DNA from: Leptospira bouyouniensis
GTDB lineage: Bacteria > Spirochaetota > Leptospiria > Leptospirales > Leptospiraceae
Direction: 5' to 3'
Length of the DNA stretch: 64,000 nt
Assembly (NCBI RefSeq): GCF_004769525.1
Contig: NZ_RQFT01000003.1
Span: 868,001 to 932,000 of the forward strand
Part shown: one piece after another, positions 45,898 to 55,048 of the stretch
Layout of the letters: each line of letters opens with the position of its first letter
Numbering within the stretch: position 1 is the first letter of the stretch
Made by a program: the position numbers and the translations under genes
The notes under the pieces: model-generated
Told to the model about the DNA's origin: nothing
The model's database searches: none
Seen by the model: the letters and a program-made list of their open reading frames with translations, nothing else

Positions 45898-48654
45898 ATG
45901 TTTCAAAAAATCTTAACCATTTTATTCGGTAGCAAATACGAAAGAGACTTAAAAAGACTCAATCCAATCGTAGAAGCAATCAATTCTTTTGAAGTTACTA
46001 TCAAAGCAATGGATGATGAAACCTTGTCATCTCAAACTATAAAGTTTAAAGAAAGGTTGGCAAACGGTGAAACTCTCGATGATATTTTGCCAGAAGCATT
46101 TGCAACTGTTAGAGAAGTTGCTTATAGAACTTTGGGAATGCGTCATTTTGATGTGCAAATGATGGGAGGTATTTCCTTACATTGGGGAAATATTTCTGAA
46201 ATGAAAACGGGTGAAGGAAAAACATTAACTTCTACTCTGCCAATTTATCTTAATTCACTTTCGGGAGAAGGTGTTCACGTAGTTACGGTTAATGACTATT
46301 TGGCGAAGAGGGATGCGAATTGGATGCGTCCAGTTTTTGAATTTTTGAAAGTATCTGTTGGTGTCATCCAACATGATATGGATCATGAAGAACGTAAAGT
46401 TGCCTATAATTCAGATATCACATATGGAACAAATAATGAGTTTGGGTTTGATTATTTAAGAGATAATATGGTGAGTTATAAAGAGCACCGAGTGCAAAGA
46501 CAACATAACTTTGCTATTGTGGATGAGGTTGACTCTATTCTTATCGATGAAGCAAGAACACCATTGATTATTTCAGGTCCCGCAGAAGAGTCGACGGACA
46601 AATACCTAAAGGTAAACAAAATCATTCCAAAATTAATTGAAGGCGAAGACTTCGAAATTGATGAAAAAGCAAAAAATGTAATTTTATCGGAAGCTGGTGT
46701 TCACCATGTGGAAAAATTATTAGATGTCGAAAATTTATACCACGCAGAAAATATTGAACTTGTTCATCACGTACAACAGGCTCTCAAAGCGCATAAGATT
46801 TTTTATAAAGATAAAGATTATGTAGTGCAAGATGGTGAAGTCATTATCGTCGACGAATTTACAGGTCGACTTATGAAGGGAAGGCGTTATTCGGATGGTC
46901 TTCACCAAGCATTAGAAGCAAAAGAAGGCGTTCCGATCGCACGTGAATCCCAAACATTGGCATCGATTACATTCCAAAACTATTTTCGAATTTATAAAAA
47001 ATTAGCAGGTATGACAGGGACAGCTGATACTGAGGCAGAAGAATTCAAAAAAATCTATAATTTAGATGTGATAGTCATCCCTTCAAACTTAAAAATTCAA
47101 CGCCAAGATATGCCTGATCGCGTTTACAAAACAGAACGTGAAAAGTTTGATGCAGTTGTAAAGGATATCCAAGAAAAAGTTTCAAGAAAGCAACCTGTGT
47201 TAGTTGGTACGATTTCAATTGAAAAATCTGAAGTATTATCAAAACTTCTCTTTTCTCATGGAATCCAACATAACGTATTAAATGCCAAACAACATGAAAG
47301 AGAATCTGAAATTGTTGCCAATGCTGGTAAACCTGGAACCATTACGATTGCAACCAATATGGCGGGAAGGGGAACGGATATTGTACTTGGTGGTGCACCA
47401 AAGTATAAAGATGATTTAGAGAAATTAGATGATAAATGTGATTCATTAGGTATTAAAAACAAAGAAGAATTAGAAGTGATTTATAGTTTTCGTGAAAGTT
47501 TAATCAAACAAAAGTTTGATGAGGCAGAAGGAAAAATTTCAGACGTCCGTAATGATACAATCAAAAAAGAATGCATCAAAATATTAGATGATGCAAAAAA
47601 ATGGAAAGTTGATCATGATTTCGTGATAAGTGCAGGTGGTTTGCATATCATCGGTTCAGAACGACATGAATCTAGAAGAATCGACAATCAACTTCGAGGA
47701 AGGTCTGGGCGGCAAGGTGACCCAGGTTCTTCTAGATTTTATCTATCATTGCAAGATGATTTGATGAGGATTTTTGGTTCAGATCGTATCGCTCGCATTA
47801 TGGACACTCTAAAAATGCCAGAAGGACAAGAGCTTGAGCATAGTATGGTTTCCAATGCAATTGCTCGTGCACAAAAACGAGTGGAAGGCCATAACTTCGA
47901 TATCAGAAAACACTTGTTAGAGTATGATGATGTGATGAATCGTCAAAGGATATATATTTACGGAATACGGAATGAACTTTTAGATAAAGGAAATATGTCC
48001 AAAACCGTTTTTGACTTCTTTGATGAAGTTGTAGAAAATCAAGTGATCTTATATTGTGAAGGTAACAATGCTGACGCTTGGGAAATAGATTCTTTAAATG
48101 AATGGTTACAAAGTTTAGGAATTGATCATAAAGTAGAATCCAAAGATTTCAAAAAAGAGTCTAACCCACAATTGAAGGTATTCGAAGTTGTTTCAAAACT
48201 TGTAAAAGAACTTTATGATTATAAAGTATCTTCGATTGGTGAAGAAATATGGAGATCAATTGAAAGGAATGTTTTCTTAGACATTTTAGACCATAGATGG
48301 AAAGAACACCTTTATGCAATGGACCATTTAAAAGAAGGGATTTGGACTGTTGGTTATGGTGAAAAAAATCCATTAATCGAATACAAACTGCAAGGTTTTA
48401 AGATGTTCGATCAGTTGGTAGACAATTTAAAAAATGAAGTCGTTTCTTTTTTACTAAAGATAGAAGTTACAGAATCAGATCGAAACCAAAATGATACTTC
48501 ACCGAAAGAATATAAAAAAATAGGTCAAGAACAACGAGCAGAAGTGGACATGTTTGGAAATGAAGTAAAATCCAACAAAACTAAACCTCAAGTTTCTTCT
48601 ACGACAAGTTCTGGTGGTGGATCAGAAAGAAGGTCAAGTCGCAGGAAGAAATAA
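45898..48654 (+). CDS. secA: Preprotein translocase ATPase SecA
   Basis: Motor of Sec protein export, 918 residues, peripheral to the inner membrane. It has Walker A MKTGEGKT (about 102-109), the [13 protein letters not shown]alker B segment, the [28 protein letters not shown] preprotein-binding loop, [14 protein letters not shown] and the [22 protein letters not shown] helicase motif VI. The C-terminus ends in Ser-Gly-Arg-rich sequence and has no Cys-rich zinc-binding tail, so it should not bind SecB through that motif. ATG has a weak AACGGACAAA leader. A large terminator follows. Confidence 0.97.
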   Translation: MFQKILTILFGSKYERDLKRLNPIVEAINSFEVTIKAMDDETLSSQTIKFKERLANGETLDDILPEAFATVREVAYRTLGMRHFDVQMMGGISLHWGNISEMKTGEGKTLTSTLPIYLNSLSGEGVHVVTVNDYLAKRDANWMRPVFEFLKVSVGVIQHDMDHEERKVAYNSDITYGTNNEFGFDYLRDNMVSYKEHRVQRQHNFAIVDEVDSILIDEARTPLIISGPAEESTDKYLKVNKIIPKLIEGEDFEIDEKAKNVILSEAGVHHVEKLLDVENLYHAENIELVHHVQQALKAHKIFYKDKDYVVQDGEVIIVDEFTGRLMKGRRYSDGLHQALEAKEGVPIARESQTLASITFQNYFRIYKKLAGMTGTADTEAEEFKKIYNLDVIVIPSNLKIQRQDMPDRVYKTEREKFDAVVKDIQEKVSRKQPVLVGTISIEKSEVLSKLLFSHGIQHNVLNAKQHERESEIVANAGKPGTITIATNMAGRGTDIVLGGAPKYKDDLEKLDDKCDSLGIKNKEELEVIYSFRESLIKQKFDEAEGKISDVRNDTIKKECIKILDDAKKWKVDHDFVISAGGLHIIGSERHESRRIDNQLRGRSGRQGDPGSSRFYLSLQDDLMRIFGSDRIARIMDTLKMPEGQELEHSMVSNAIARAQKRVEGHNFDIRKHLLEYDDVMNRQRIYIYGIRNELLDKGNMSKTVFDFFDEVVENQVILYCEGNNADAWEIDSLNEWLQSLGIDHKVESKDFKKESNPQLKVFEVVSKLVKELYDYKVSSIGEEIWRSIERNVFLDILDHRWKEHLYAMDHLKEGIWTVGYGEKNPLIEYKLQGFKMFDQLVDNLKNEVVSFLLKIEVTESDRNQNDTSPKEYKKIGQEQRAEVDMFGNEVKSNKTKPQVSSTTSSGGGSERRSSRRKK

Positions 48655-48678
48655 ATTTAGTTTATCTGAATTTTTAAA

Positions 48679-48746
48679 ATGATAAGTCCAGTTCTAGATA
48701 CTGTATGAAATTACTTTCTAGATTGAAAGTTGGACTTGTCATTTTT
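48679..48746 (+). terminator. Terminator after secA
   Basis: Stem ATGATAAGTCCA with TGGACTTGTCAT (12 bp, one G-T pair) around a 40-base loop that contains two TCTAGA sites. It is followed by TTTTTAATT. Confidence 0.7.
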
Positions 48747-48835
48747 AATTGATTTAACCATATTTTCTTGTTAACATTACACTTTTAATTACCTGAGTTT
48801 GTGATTTCAGATGATTTAAGGATAAAGATTTTTGA

Positions 48836-49693
48836 TCATTCAACAGATCTGGCTACCACTCCATCAATATCAGGTCCATTATTATAAGAATGGGGATAAA
48901 CGTATCCAGAACCAGTATTTGGATTGGTAATTGCTTCTGCCGATACCATTCTTATAAATCTGAAACCATTTGTTTGGATATTTGTACGAGCAGTAGCGTC
49001 ACAATTGGTGCCGGGTCCACCTATAATCAAATCATCAAGATTAAAACCATCCCCACCACCTAACAAAAAACCGCTTCCTATTGGCGTAAACAATTCTTCG
49101 AGAGTGTATGGTTTTGTTGCCATATTGTAGAGAACTGGTCTTAGACCTGCAAATCCTGGCCATGATGTAATTTTATTGCTATCGGCAACACTTGGATTAT
49201 AGCCACTAAGATCAAATCCGCAATAATCTGTCCCATTAAAAGAGACATGTACTACCATCGGATCAAACGCATAACGATCGCTCGTTTCTGAAACTTTAAA
49301 AGGATTTTCATAAATGATAAAATCAGTACCTGCTACGTTTTTTACTGTCTTCCCTGCCCAGGATAATATTAAACTTGCACCTGCACCTGTTAGATTTAAT
49401 GCATATACATCGAGCGATCCTGAAAATTCTCCACCTCCACAAATACCATTAATTGCTTTTGACGAATTATTAAATCCACTCACAGTCGAATTGGCAGAGA
49501 CAACTGTATTTGCTATAGGAATTGCAGTCGGAAGAGACGTTGGTGGACATGGACCTACTGAAGATGAGTTAACATTGGGCATTGCCAGTAATGTAAGTAA
49601 AAGGTCATTATTTTTTTCCTTCTCTGCACATTGTAAATTAACCATTATGAATAAGAGAATAAAAATTTTTGATATTGTATGTATGTGACCCAC
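48836..49693 (-). CDS. Secreted lipoprotein with jelly-roll-like domain, cobalamin-riboswitch operon
   Basis: Lipoprotein of about 285 residues. From the GTG at 49693 (GGGAG 7 bases upstream) the signal ends at LQC. The mature part has a beta-sandwich look with GASLILSWAGKTVKNVAGTD, FIIYENPF, HVSFNGTDYCGFDLSGYNP and GGDGFNLDDLIIGG. It resembles the family of secreted proteins with a VPGADFIVYGNAF-like motif that I recall from Bacteroidetes B12 loci; this is a memory-based comparison. It is the second gene after a cobalamin riboswitch, so B12 probably represses it. A role in surface capture of B12 is a hypothesis. Confidence 0.7.
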   Translation of the reverse strand: MGHIHTISKIFILLFIMVNLQCAEKEKNNDLLLTLLAMPNVNSSSVGPCPPTSLPTAIPIANTVVSANSTVSGFNNSSKAINGICGGGEFSGSLDVYALNLTGAGASLILSWAGKTVKNVAGTDFIIYENPFKVSETSDRYAFDPMVVHVSFNGTDYCGFDLSGYNPSVADSNKITSWPGFAGLRPVLYNMATKPYTLEELFTPIGSGFLLGGGDGFNLDDLIIGGPGTNCDATARTNIQTNGFRFIRMVSAEAITNPNTGSGYVYPHSYNNGPDIDGVVARSVE

Positions 49694-49746
49694 GTAAAGT
49701 CTCCCTTCTGCCTTTACCCAATTGAATAAAGGCAAAATAATAGTGA

Positions 49747-50328
49747 TTAAAATGTTCTAGTTAAAAAATTGAAAGCGAAGGAACCATTGCAACCAGCAGC
49801 TTTCGGATTTGTTGTATAAACAGTTCCTGATGCTTTTCTAGATGATAGATCTGCTTTCGTTTCAGCTAACGTAGATTTTCCGTTAAACACATCACAAATT
49901 AAAATTTCATTTTCAGATGTAATGGTCCAAATCAGAGCTGAAATGTTAGCGCTATTTTTTGGTTTGTAATATAGAACTCGTTCTGCATTACTAAATTCAA
50001 CAATTTCAGCGTTTACTCGATATGTTGAAGTTCCCGAACCATTCACATAATCAACGTATAAATATCCTGTTGTGGTTCCAAAATTGGATTGGATAGAAAC
50101 TGTATTGGATCCTGGTGTATTACATGTTCCCGCTGAACAACTAGCTTGAAAAAATGTTCCTCTAATTTCAATTTGGCCAGCTTCTTTTGCAGATGCTTCA
50201 GTTGTTTTAATTAAGCCTAATACTAAATTGTTATCAGCTACCGATTTGTCTACCTTGCCATTATCTGCGCATTCTATGAATATGAACACGGATAACATGA
50301 CGATTGTTAGTTTTAGTAAAGTTTTCAC
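49747..50328 (-). CDS. Lipoprotein, first gene after the cobalamin riboswitch
   Basis: Lipoprotein of about 193 residues. From the GTG at 50328 (AGGAG 7 bases upstream) the signal is KTLLKLTIVMLSVFIFIEC. The mature protein is beta-rich, starts at DNGKVDKSVADNN, and has Cys in ASCSAGTCNTPG and at the end GCNGSF. No family was recognised. It is preceded by the riboswitch and its terminator-like platform, and the surface lipoprotein follows 53 bases downstream on the same strand. Repression by cobalamin is inferred. Confidence 0.72.
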   Translation of the reverse strand: MKTLLKLTIVMLSVFIFIECADNGKVDKSVADNNLVLGLIKTTEASAKEAGQIEIRGTFFQASCSAGTCNTPGSNTVSIQSNFGTTTGYLYVDYVNGSGTSTYRVNAEIVEFSNAERVLYYKPKNSANISALIWTITSENEILICDVFNGKSTLAETKADLSSRKASGTVYTTNPKAAGCNGSFAFNFLTRTF

Positions 50329-50377
50329 TGAGATTCTCCTAAATCTTGGTTTGAATTTAGGGGAACACGAATTGGAA

Positions 50378-50435
50378 ATAGATTTATCTTTGTCCGAAGA
50401 CAAAAAAACTTAAAATCTATCGTTAGATACGTAAG
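50378..50435 (-). promoter_or_regulatory. Riboswitch expression platform: terminator and competing hairpin
   Basis: On the minus strand CTTA-ATCTA-acga-TAGAT-TAAG forms a hairpin followed by seven T residues (50402-50435), a terminator-like site. The arm ATAGATTT can instead pair with AAATCTAT further on, closing a longer hairpin (50378-50420) with an inner TTTGTC-UUCG-GACAAA. The two folds share bases and exclude each other, as in terminator/antiterminator switches. Confidence 0.55.
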
Positions 50436-50456
50436 TAGTATTATTTCCATACGGGT

Positions 50457-50478
50457 GCCCCGAGTTTACCTTCGGGGC
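50457..50478 (-). other. GC-rich hairpin after the riboswitch core
   Basis: Perfect 7-bp stem (GCCCCGA with TCGGGGC) with an 8-base loop between the B12 box and the terminator-like site. It may be part of the riboswitch fold or its kissing-loop partner. Confidence 0.5.
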
Positions 50479-50520
50479 CCCTTTACATCATCTGTTGTTA
50501 GAACAGAATTCTGTAAGTGT

Positions 50521-50685
50521 GCAAAGTTCCCAATCCACGAGAAAACATTGCGGGGAAGATCTGGCTTATCACTTAACATAGTTTATGCTATGTTTTATGC
50601 ATCACAGTTGCGGGTCAGCACAGGAATTTCACCTGTTTCCTCCCTGAAGGTAAGGACACATTTGTCACCACCAGATTTTACGTCA
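50521..50685 (-). promoter_or_regulatory. Cobalamin riboswitch
   Basis: On the minus strand the conserved core is clear: GGGAGGAAACAGGTGAAATT, then CCTGTGCTGACCCGCAACTG, and downstream the B12 box AAGCCAGATCTTCCCCGC. These blocks and their order match the known cobalamin-sensing RNA. It starts a few bases after the peroxidase stop codon and precedes the two lipoprotein genes (50328 and 49693). In the known class binding of B12 normally turns expression off. Here the regulated genes are not known B12 genes. Confidence 0.93.
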
Positions 50686-50691
50686 AACAAA

Positions 50692-51771
50692 TTAATTTGA
50701 TTTTGTTTTATCTGAAAGGGTTTTTAGAAATGCGATCAATATTTCGATTTCTGCGCTTCGTAAGTTTCTGTTTAAGTTGTACGCATTCATTCGTTCAACA
50801 GCCTCTTTAAGCGTGGATACACTTCCATCATGAAAATAGGGAGGTGTCAAAGAAACATTTCGTAAACTTGGAATTTTGAATACATATCGATCGTTTGTAT
50901 TGCCGCTAACTTCAAATTTACCAAAATCATTTGGATTGTATAATGAAGGAGATTCTAGTTTTGCAAAATTATTTCCTCCCATTGAAAAACCAGAGTGACA
51001 GTTTAAACATCCGATATCTATGAAAAGATTTAGTCCTTCTAACTCTTGTCGATTTAAAGCAAGTAAATTTCCATTTACAAAATCATCAAATCTAGATTTT
51101 GATACCAAACTTCGTTCAAATGCAGAAATTGCGATTCTCACATTATGAAGGTTAATATTTGGATCTTCAGGAAATGCATTCGAAAAAAAATCTACATAAC
51201 TAGTATCATTTTGTATCCTTTGGAGTAATTCGGATTCTGATGTTAATGACATTTCCAATGGATTTACAAATGGATCAATGGCTTGGTCATAAAGATTATT
51301 CCTTCTACCATCCCAAAAGATAATAGAAGAAAATCCAATGTTCAATATAGTCGGTGTGTTTCTTCTCCCCAATTGACCAAAAGTACCCCTTGATGTCGAT
51401 TGACGATCCATTCCTGCTGAGCGACCGTCTAACGGATGACAAGTGATACAAGCTTGTATTTGATTAGAAGATAAATTTTTATCCCTGAATAACTTATTTC
51501 CTAAATTAATTATTGGTTGAGTATCATTCTCTGAGCCAGGTGAGTGGTCTGGCATTGTACCAATTTGAATTTTTGTCAATGATTGTAAATTCATTGCATA
51601 TGCTAAATCATTTGCAATTTGAAGAGATAGAATATTCGTTAGCTGATTTTTTTGACTGTATTGTTTTTTTGTATTTTCACATTGGAACAATATGGACCAA
51701 AAAAATAGAAAAAGTAATAATTTGAAAATTCTGAATTTTTTAACATGATTGACTTTGAGATGAATGCACAT
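50692..51771 (-). CDS. Di-haem cytochrome c peroxidase-like lipoprotein (MauG family)
   Basis: Envelope protein of about 359 residues from the ATG at 51771, with a signal that ends in LFQC (lipobox). Two haem-binding motifs are seen: CITCH and, 147 residues later, CLNCH, with GRRNTPTILNIGFSSIIFWDGR and FKIPSLRNVSLTPPYFHDGS typical of the CcpA/MauG fold. Enzymes of this family reduce hydrogen peroxide or oxidise a partner protein in the periplasm. It lies directly upstream of the cobalamin riboswitch, on the same strand. A TTG at 51807 is another possible start. Confidence 0.88.
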   Translation of the reverse strand: MCIHLKVNHVKKFRIFKLLLFLFFWSILFQCENTKKQYSQKNQLTNILSLQIANDLAYAMNLQSLTKIQIGTMPDHSPGSENDTQPIINLGNKLFRDKNLSSNQIQACITCHPLDGRSAGMDRQSTSRGTFGQLGRRNTPTILNIGFSSIIFWDGRRNNLYDQAIDPFVNPLEMSLTSESELLQRIQNDTSYVDFFSNAFPEDPNINLHNVRIAISAFERSLVSKSRFDDFVNGNLLALNRQELEGLNLFIDIGCLNCHSGFSMGGNNFAKLESPSLYNPNDFGKFEVSGNTNDRYVFKIPSLRNVSLTPPYFHDGSVSTLKEAVERMNAYNLNRNLRSAEIEILIAFLKTLSDKTKSN

Positions 51772-51871
51772 GACGACCAAACAAGGAAGCAATCCATTTT
51801 TGGGCAAATGTTTTTTGTTAATCCGGATTTAAAATTAAATCCGTTAGGTGGTGAATTAGAAATTTAATTGA

Positions 51872-53926
51872 TTAATGAGTATGAAATATGTTGGCGATTA
51901 AAGCAATGTTAGTTGCAATCTCATTAATTTTTAAGCTTACTTGGTTCAAATCTTCAGAATTATTTGCAAGCTCTTGAGCACTTCCAGATAATGTGTTGAC
52001 CGAGTTTACCATATCTTCGGAAGCTTTCTTTTGTTCTCGACTTGAAAATTCAATTGTTCTTGCCATATCCTCGAGACCGTTTAGTTCATTAGTTACACTA
52101 AGCAAACTATTAGATTGAGTGGTCATTTCTTCTTTTAAATGGTTTACGGCATAATTCATTCGATTTGATTGGTCTACGATTTCGCTAAGAGCATTGACTG
52201 CTTCCATTACATGATTGGTACCTTCGTTCACAACAACATGACTCTTATCGATTAGTCTCTTTATATTTTTAACAGATGATTGAGTTTTGTCTGCAAGTTT
52301 TGAAATTTCTTCTGCAACAACTGCAAATCCCATTCCTGCATCACCTGCTCGAGCAGCTTCAATACTTGCGTTTAATGCAAGTAAATTGGTTCTTTCGGAA
52401 ATTTCTGTAATCAAATCTACAATTCCTGTGATTTCTTTCGTAACTGATCTAATTTCAGTCATGGTAGTATCTGTATTACGAATAGATAAATTACCTGAAT
52501 TTGCAAGTTGGGTGGAATGACTTGCTAGATTTGTTAATTGTAATAATGCAGATTCAATGTTAAGTATTGAAGCTTTGATTGTTGCCATTTCCTCGGAAAT
52601 GTTGACTATATTTTTGGTTTCATTCTTAATGAATTCGAACATAATTTCAAATGATGTAGTCAGTTCTTCTAAAGATGCTGCAGATTCTTCTGAAATAGAA
52701 GCTAAGGATGATGCATTATCAGATACTGAGATGGCATCATTTTTCAATTGGCTAGATAACTTTTCAGACTCACTTACAGATATTTTCAATTGATTCATGA
52801 TTTGATTTAAATTTTCTAAGAATAAATTGATCGATTTTGCAATTTTACCAATTTCGTTAGTTCCAAAATCTGGTAATGTTTTGGATAAATCAGCTTCTCC
52901 ACTAGTGAGTTCATTGAGTTTAGTGAGTACGGTTATCAATGGTTTGTTGATACTTCTAAAGATTAAAAAAACAAAAACTGTTGAAATAGATAAAGAAATA
53001 ATGACTAATAGAATATTGAAATTCCTTTTGATCAAAAGTAACTCTACTCTGTCTCTTATCATTTTTTCCAAAAGTAAAAGTGATTTTTGTTGTATTAAGT
53101 CTGCAATTTCAGTGCCTTTGTGAATCGCAGTGAAGAATTCATCAGAATTATTGGGTTTGTTTTGGCTTCGTGTAATGGAATTTTTGAGATCTTTTAAATA
53201 ATTTTCACAATTCACTTTTGCAAAATGGCTTGCGTCACCAATTTCTTGCGTATATTTTTGATTTGCTTCAAATGATTTTTTAAAAGCTTTATTGATTTCT
53301 TTACAAGTATTTTCAATCCCATTAATCGTGATGATCGCTTTTGTAATACTTGCATTTGAAAAAGCCTTTGAATTGGAATTTGATCCCAAATATTCATCGC
53401 GGATCATTTCTTTCAAATTCGCAATGTTATGGTAGAATGCAGGAATTCTAAACAAAACAATTTCCATTTGGTAATAAGAGTCAACTTCGGGATCCAAAAT
53501 CAGGTTGGAATTGTCTCCTACCTTCAATAATAATTCTTGTAGATCATTTAAAAATTGAAGGGTTGTGGTTTGATCAAAATGTTCCAATTTTGAATACCGA
53601 TCTAAGTTGACCATTTCGATTGAGTTGGGTTCAATGATTTCTGTTTTTGCGCTTTCCTTTTTGATTTCTTTTAGAATTGGAATTAGATCTCTGGTTGATT
53701 CTTGTCCAATTTTGAGACGTTTTAAACCTTCTTTATAGGTTGAGGAAATCGGTTTGATCAAACCAAGACCTAATTGTTCTTTCTCGGAAAAATGGATAGT
53801 TTCATTTTGAGAAGTCACAAGCAGGTATAAAATAAAAAATAGGGAAAGAATGAGTGGTAAAGGGAATAACAATAATCTGCTTTGGATAGAAATTTTCGAA
53901 AGAATGCTTAGATCAAATGCTCGCAT
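51872..53926 (-). CDS. Methyl-accepting chemotaxis protein
   Basis: Membrane chemoreceptor of 684 residues. N-terminal helix (about 18-37, [20 protein letters not shown]) and a second near 300-320 ([19 protein letters not shown]) flank a periplasmic helical sensor. A HAMP region ([26 protein letters not shown]) follows, then the signalling domain with the hairpin tip [32 protein letters not shown], which binds CheA/CheW. The ligand is unknown. It lies upstream of the peroxidase gene on the same strand, with about 100 bases between, so co-transcription is possible. Confidence 0.93.
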   Translation of the reverse strand: MRAFDLSILSKISIQSRLLLFPLPLILSLFFILYLLVTSQNETIHFSEKEQLGLGLIKPISSTYKEGLKRLKIGQESTRDLIPILKEIKKESAKTEIIEPNSIEMVNLDRYSKLEHFDQTTTLQFLNDLQELLLKVGDNSNLILDPEVDSYYQMEIVLFRIPAFYHNIANLKEMIRDEYLGSNSNSKAFSNASITKAIITINGIENTCKEINKAFKKSFEANQKYTQEIGDASHFAKVNCENYLKDLKNSITRSQNKPNNSDEFFTAIHKGTEIADLIQQKSLLLLEKMIRDRVELLLIKRNFNILLVIISLSISTVFVFLIFRSINKPLITVLTKLNELTSGEADLSKTLPDFGTNEIGKIAKSINLFLENLNQIMNQLKISVSESEKLSSQLKNDAISVSDNASSLASISEESAASLEELTTSFEIMFEFIKNETKNIVNISEEMATIKASILNIESALLQLTNLASHSTQLANSGNLSIRNTDTTMTEIRSVTKEITGIVDLITEISERTNLLALNASIEAARAGDAGMGFAVVAEEISKLADKTQSSVKNIKRLIDKSHVVVNEGTNHVMEAVNALSEIVDQSNRMNYAVNHLKEEMTTQSNSLLSVTNELNGLEDMARTIEFSSREQKKASEDMVNSVNTLSGSAQELANNSEDLNQVSLKINEIATNIALIANIFHTH

Positions 53927-54027
53927 TATCTTATTAAAGACGAATTAAAATTCAAATTCATTTCGTACTGATAATTGATTTTCAAAATATTGATCATTTT
54001 ATTTTCTAGAAGAACTACGGAGGATTT

Positions 54028-54474
54028 ATGAAACAATCCCTACTAATACCAATCATCGTTTTATCTTTACAATGTGCAAAAACTGTACAGGTTAAAAACC
54101 AAGATAACCTCTTTGAAAACTGCATGAAAACCTTCCATGATGAAGAGAAGTGTAAAGAGTTTATGTCGAATTCTGTAAAAGATATCCAATCAGATGAGCA
54201 AAGGCGAGATGAAGAACTCGCAAAATTAACTGAAGAACAGTTAGCTGGTTTAAAGTTAAGAAAGGAAATCAAAGATAAATTACCTGGTAAAAATGGAAAC
54301 TTTGTAAAAGAGTATCTCGGTGATCCTGACGAAGTAAAACGAGGTGGTGATCGTGAGTATTGGATTTACAAACGTCCAGTAAGTAAGTTTGATACTGAGT
54401 CATTACCTGATAAAGAAATTACGGTGATTTTCAGAAGATCTTTTGTTGAAAAAGTAGACCATAAAAAACCTTAA
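54028..54474 (+). CDS. BamE-like lipoprotein
   Basis: Exported protein of 148 residues with signal KQSLLIPIIVLSLQC and lipid anchor. The N-terminal half is helical and charged (LTEEQLAGLKLRKEIKDKL). The C-terminal half carries FVKEYLGDPDEVKRGGDREYWIYKRP and ends in EITVIFRRSFVEKV, which matches the SmpA/BamE (OmlA) fold of the outer-membrane assembly machinery or related stress lipoproteins. AGAAGAACTACGGAGGATTT precedes the ATG, giving a strong ribosome site. It stands alone between convergent minus-strand genes. Confidence 0.72.
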   Translation: MKQSLLIPIIVLSLQCAKTVQVKNQDNLFENCMKTFHDEEKCKEFMSNSVKDIQSDEQRRDEELAKLTEEQLAGLKLRKEIKDKLPGKNGNFVKEYLGDPDEVKRGGDREYWIYKRPVSKFDTESLPDKEITVIFRRSFVEKVDHKKP

Positions 54475-54537
54475 ACTTAATGTATTGCTCTAAATTGGAA
54501 TTAAAAGTAATCTGTTTAGAGGGTTAAAGAAGAAAAT

Positions 54538-54562
54538 AGTCAGGAGAGTTCGTCTCCTGACT
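54538..54562 (-). terminator. Terminator after the porin/lipoprotein pair
   Basis: Perfect 10-bp stem (AGTCAGGAGA with TCTCCTGACT) with a 5-base loop, followed on the minus strand by ATTTTCTTCTTT. It may serve both directions. Confidence 0.8.
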
Positions 54563-54573
54563 GGTTGAAACTA

Positions 54574-55038
54574 TTAGTAAACCAAGTATCCTTTCAAATC
54601 TACTGTTGTACCAGCAGCTGTAGTATACGAGGTATTGCAAGCAGCAAAAACACCAGCAAGGGCTTGTTGCGCTAGAGCATAAGTGAATTGAGGTAAATTA
54701 CAAGGTTGAACTGCATCATTCACTTTCTTAAGAACACATTCTTTTAATGCATTCAAATCATCAGCTGTTTTACCTTCTAACTTAGTTAATGCACATCCTA
54801 ATCCTGGGTTGAAGAATTCAGTTCCCCCCACACAAGAGTTAGCTGCAGCGTAAGTTCCTAAACAGATTCGTTGGACCTCATTGAAGCTATTTGGGTTATT
54901 TGCCAAGTAAAGTATGATACTTGGATCATCTTCTTTTTTAGCACCGGACTCTGTGCAACCTATCATACCAGTTGCAAGAAGGAGCGCCAAAGAGATTCCA
55001 ATTAAACTTGATTTCAAATTTCTTTTATTCTGATTCAT
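54574..55038 (-). CDS. Small lipoprotein next to the porin
   Basis: Lipoprotein of about 154 residues: signal LIGISLALLLATGMIGC (lipobox MIGC). The mature part has eight or so Cys (ICLGTYAAANSC, GLGCAL, ECVLKKV, QPCNL, ACNTSY), which suggests disulfides. No family was recognised. The start at 55038 is set by AAGGAG six bases upstream; an ATG two codons earlier touches that site. It directly follows the porin gene (4-base gap), so it probably works with it in the outer membrane. Confidence 0.78.
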   Translation of the reverse strand: MNQNKRNLKSSLIGISLALLLATGMIGCTESGAKKEDDPSIILYLANNPNSFNEVQRICLGTYAAANSCVGGTEFFNPGLGCALTKLEGKTADDLNALKECVLKKVNDAVQPCNLPQFTYALAQQALAGVFAACNTSYTTAAGTTVDLKGYLVY

Positions 55039-55048
55039 TTTCATCTCC

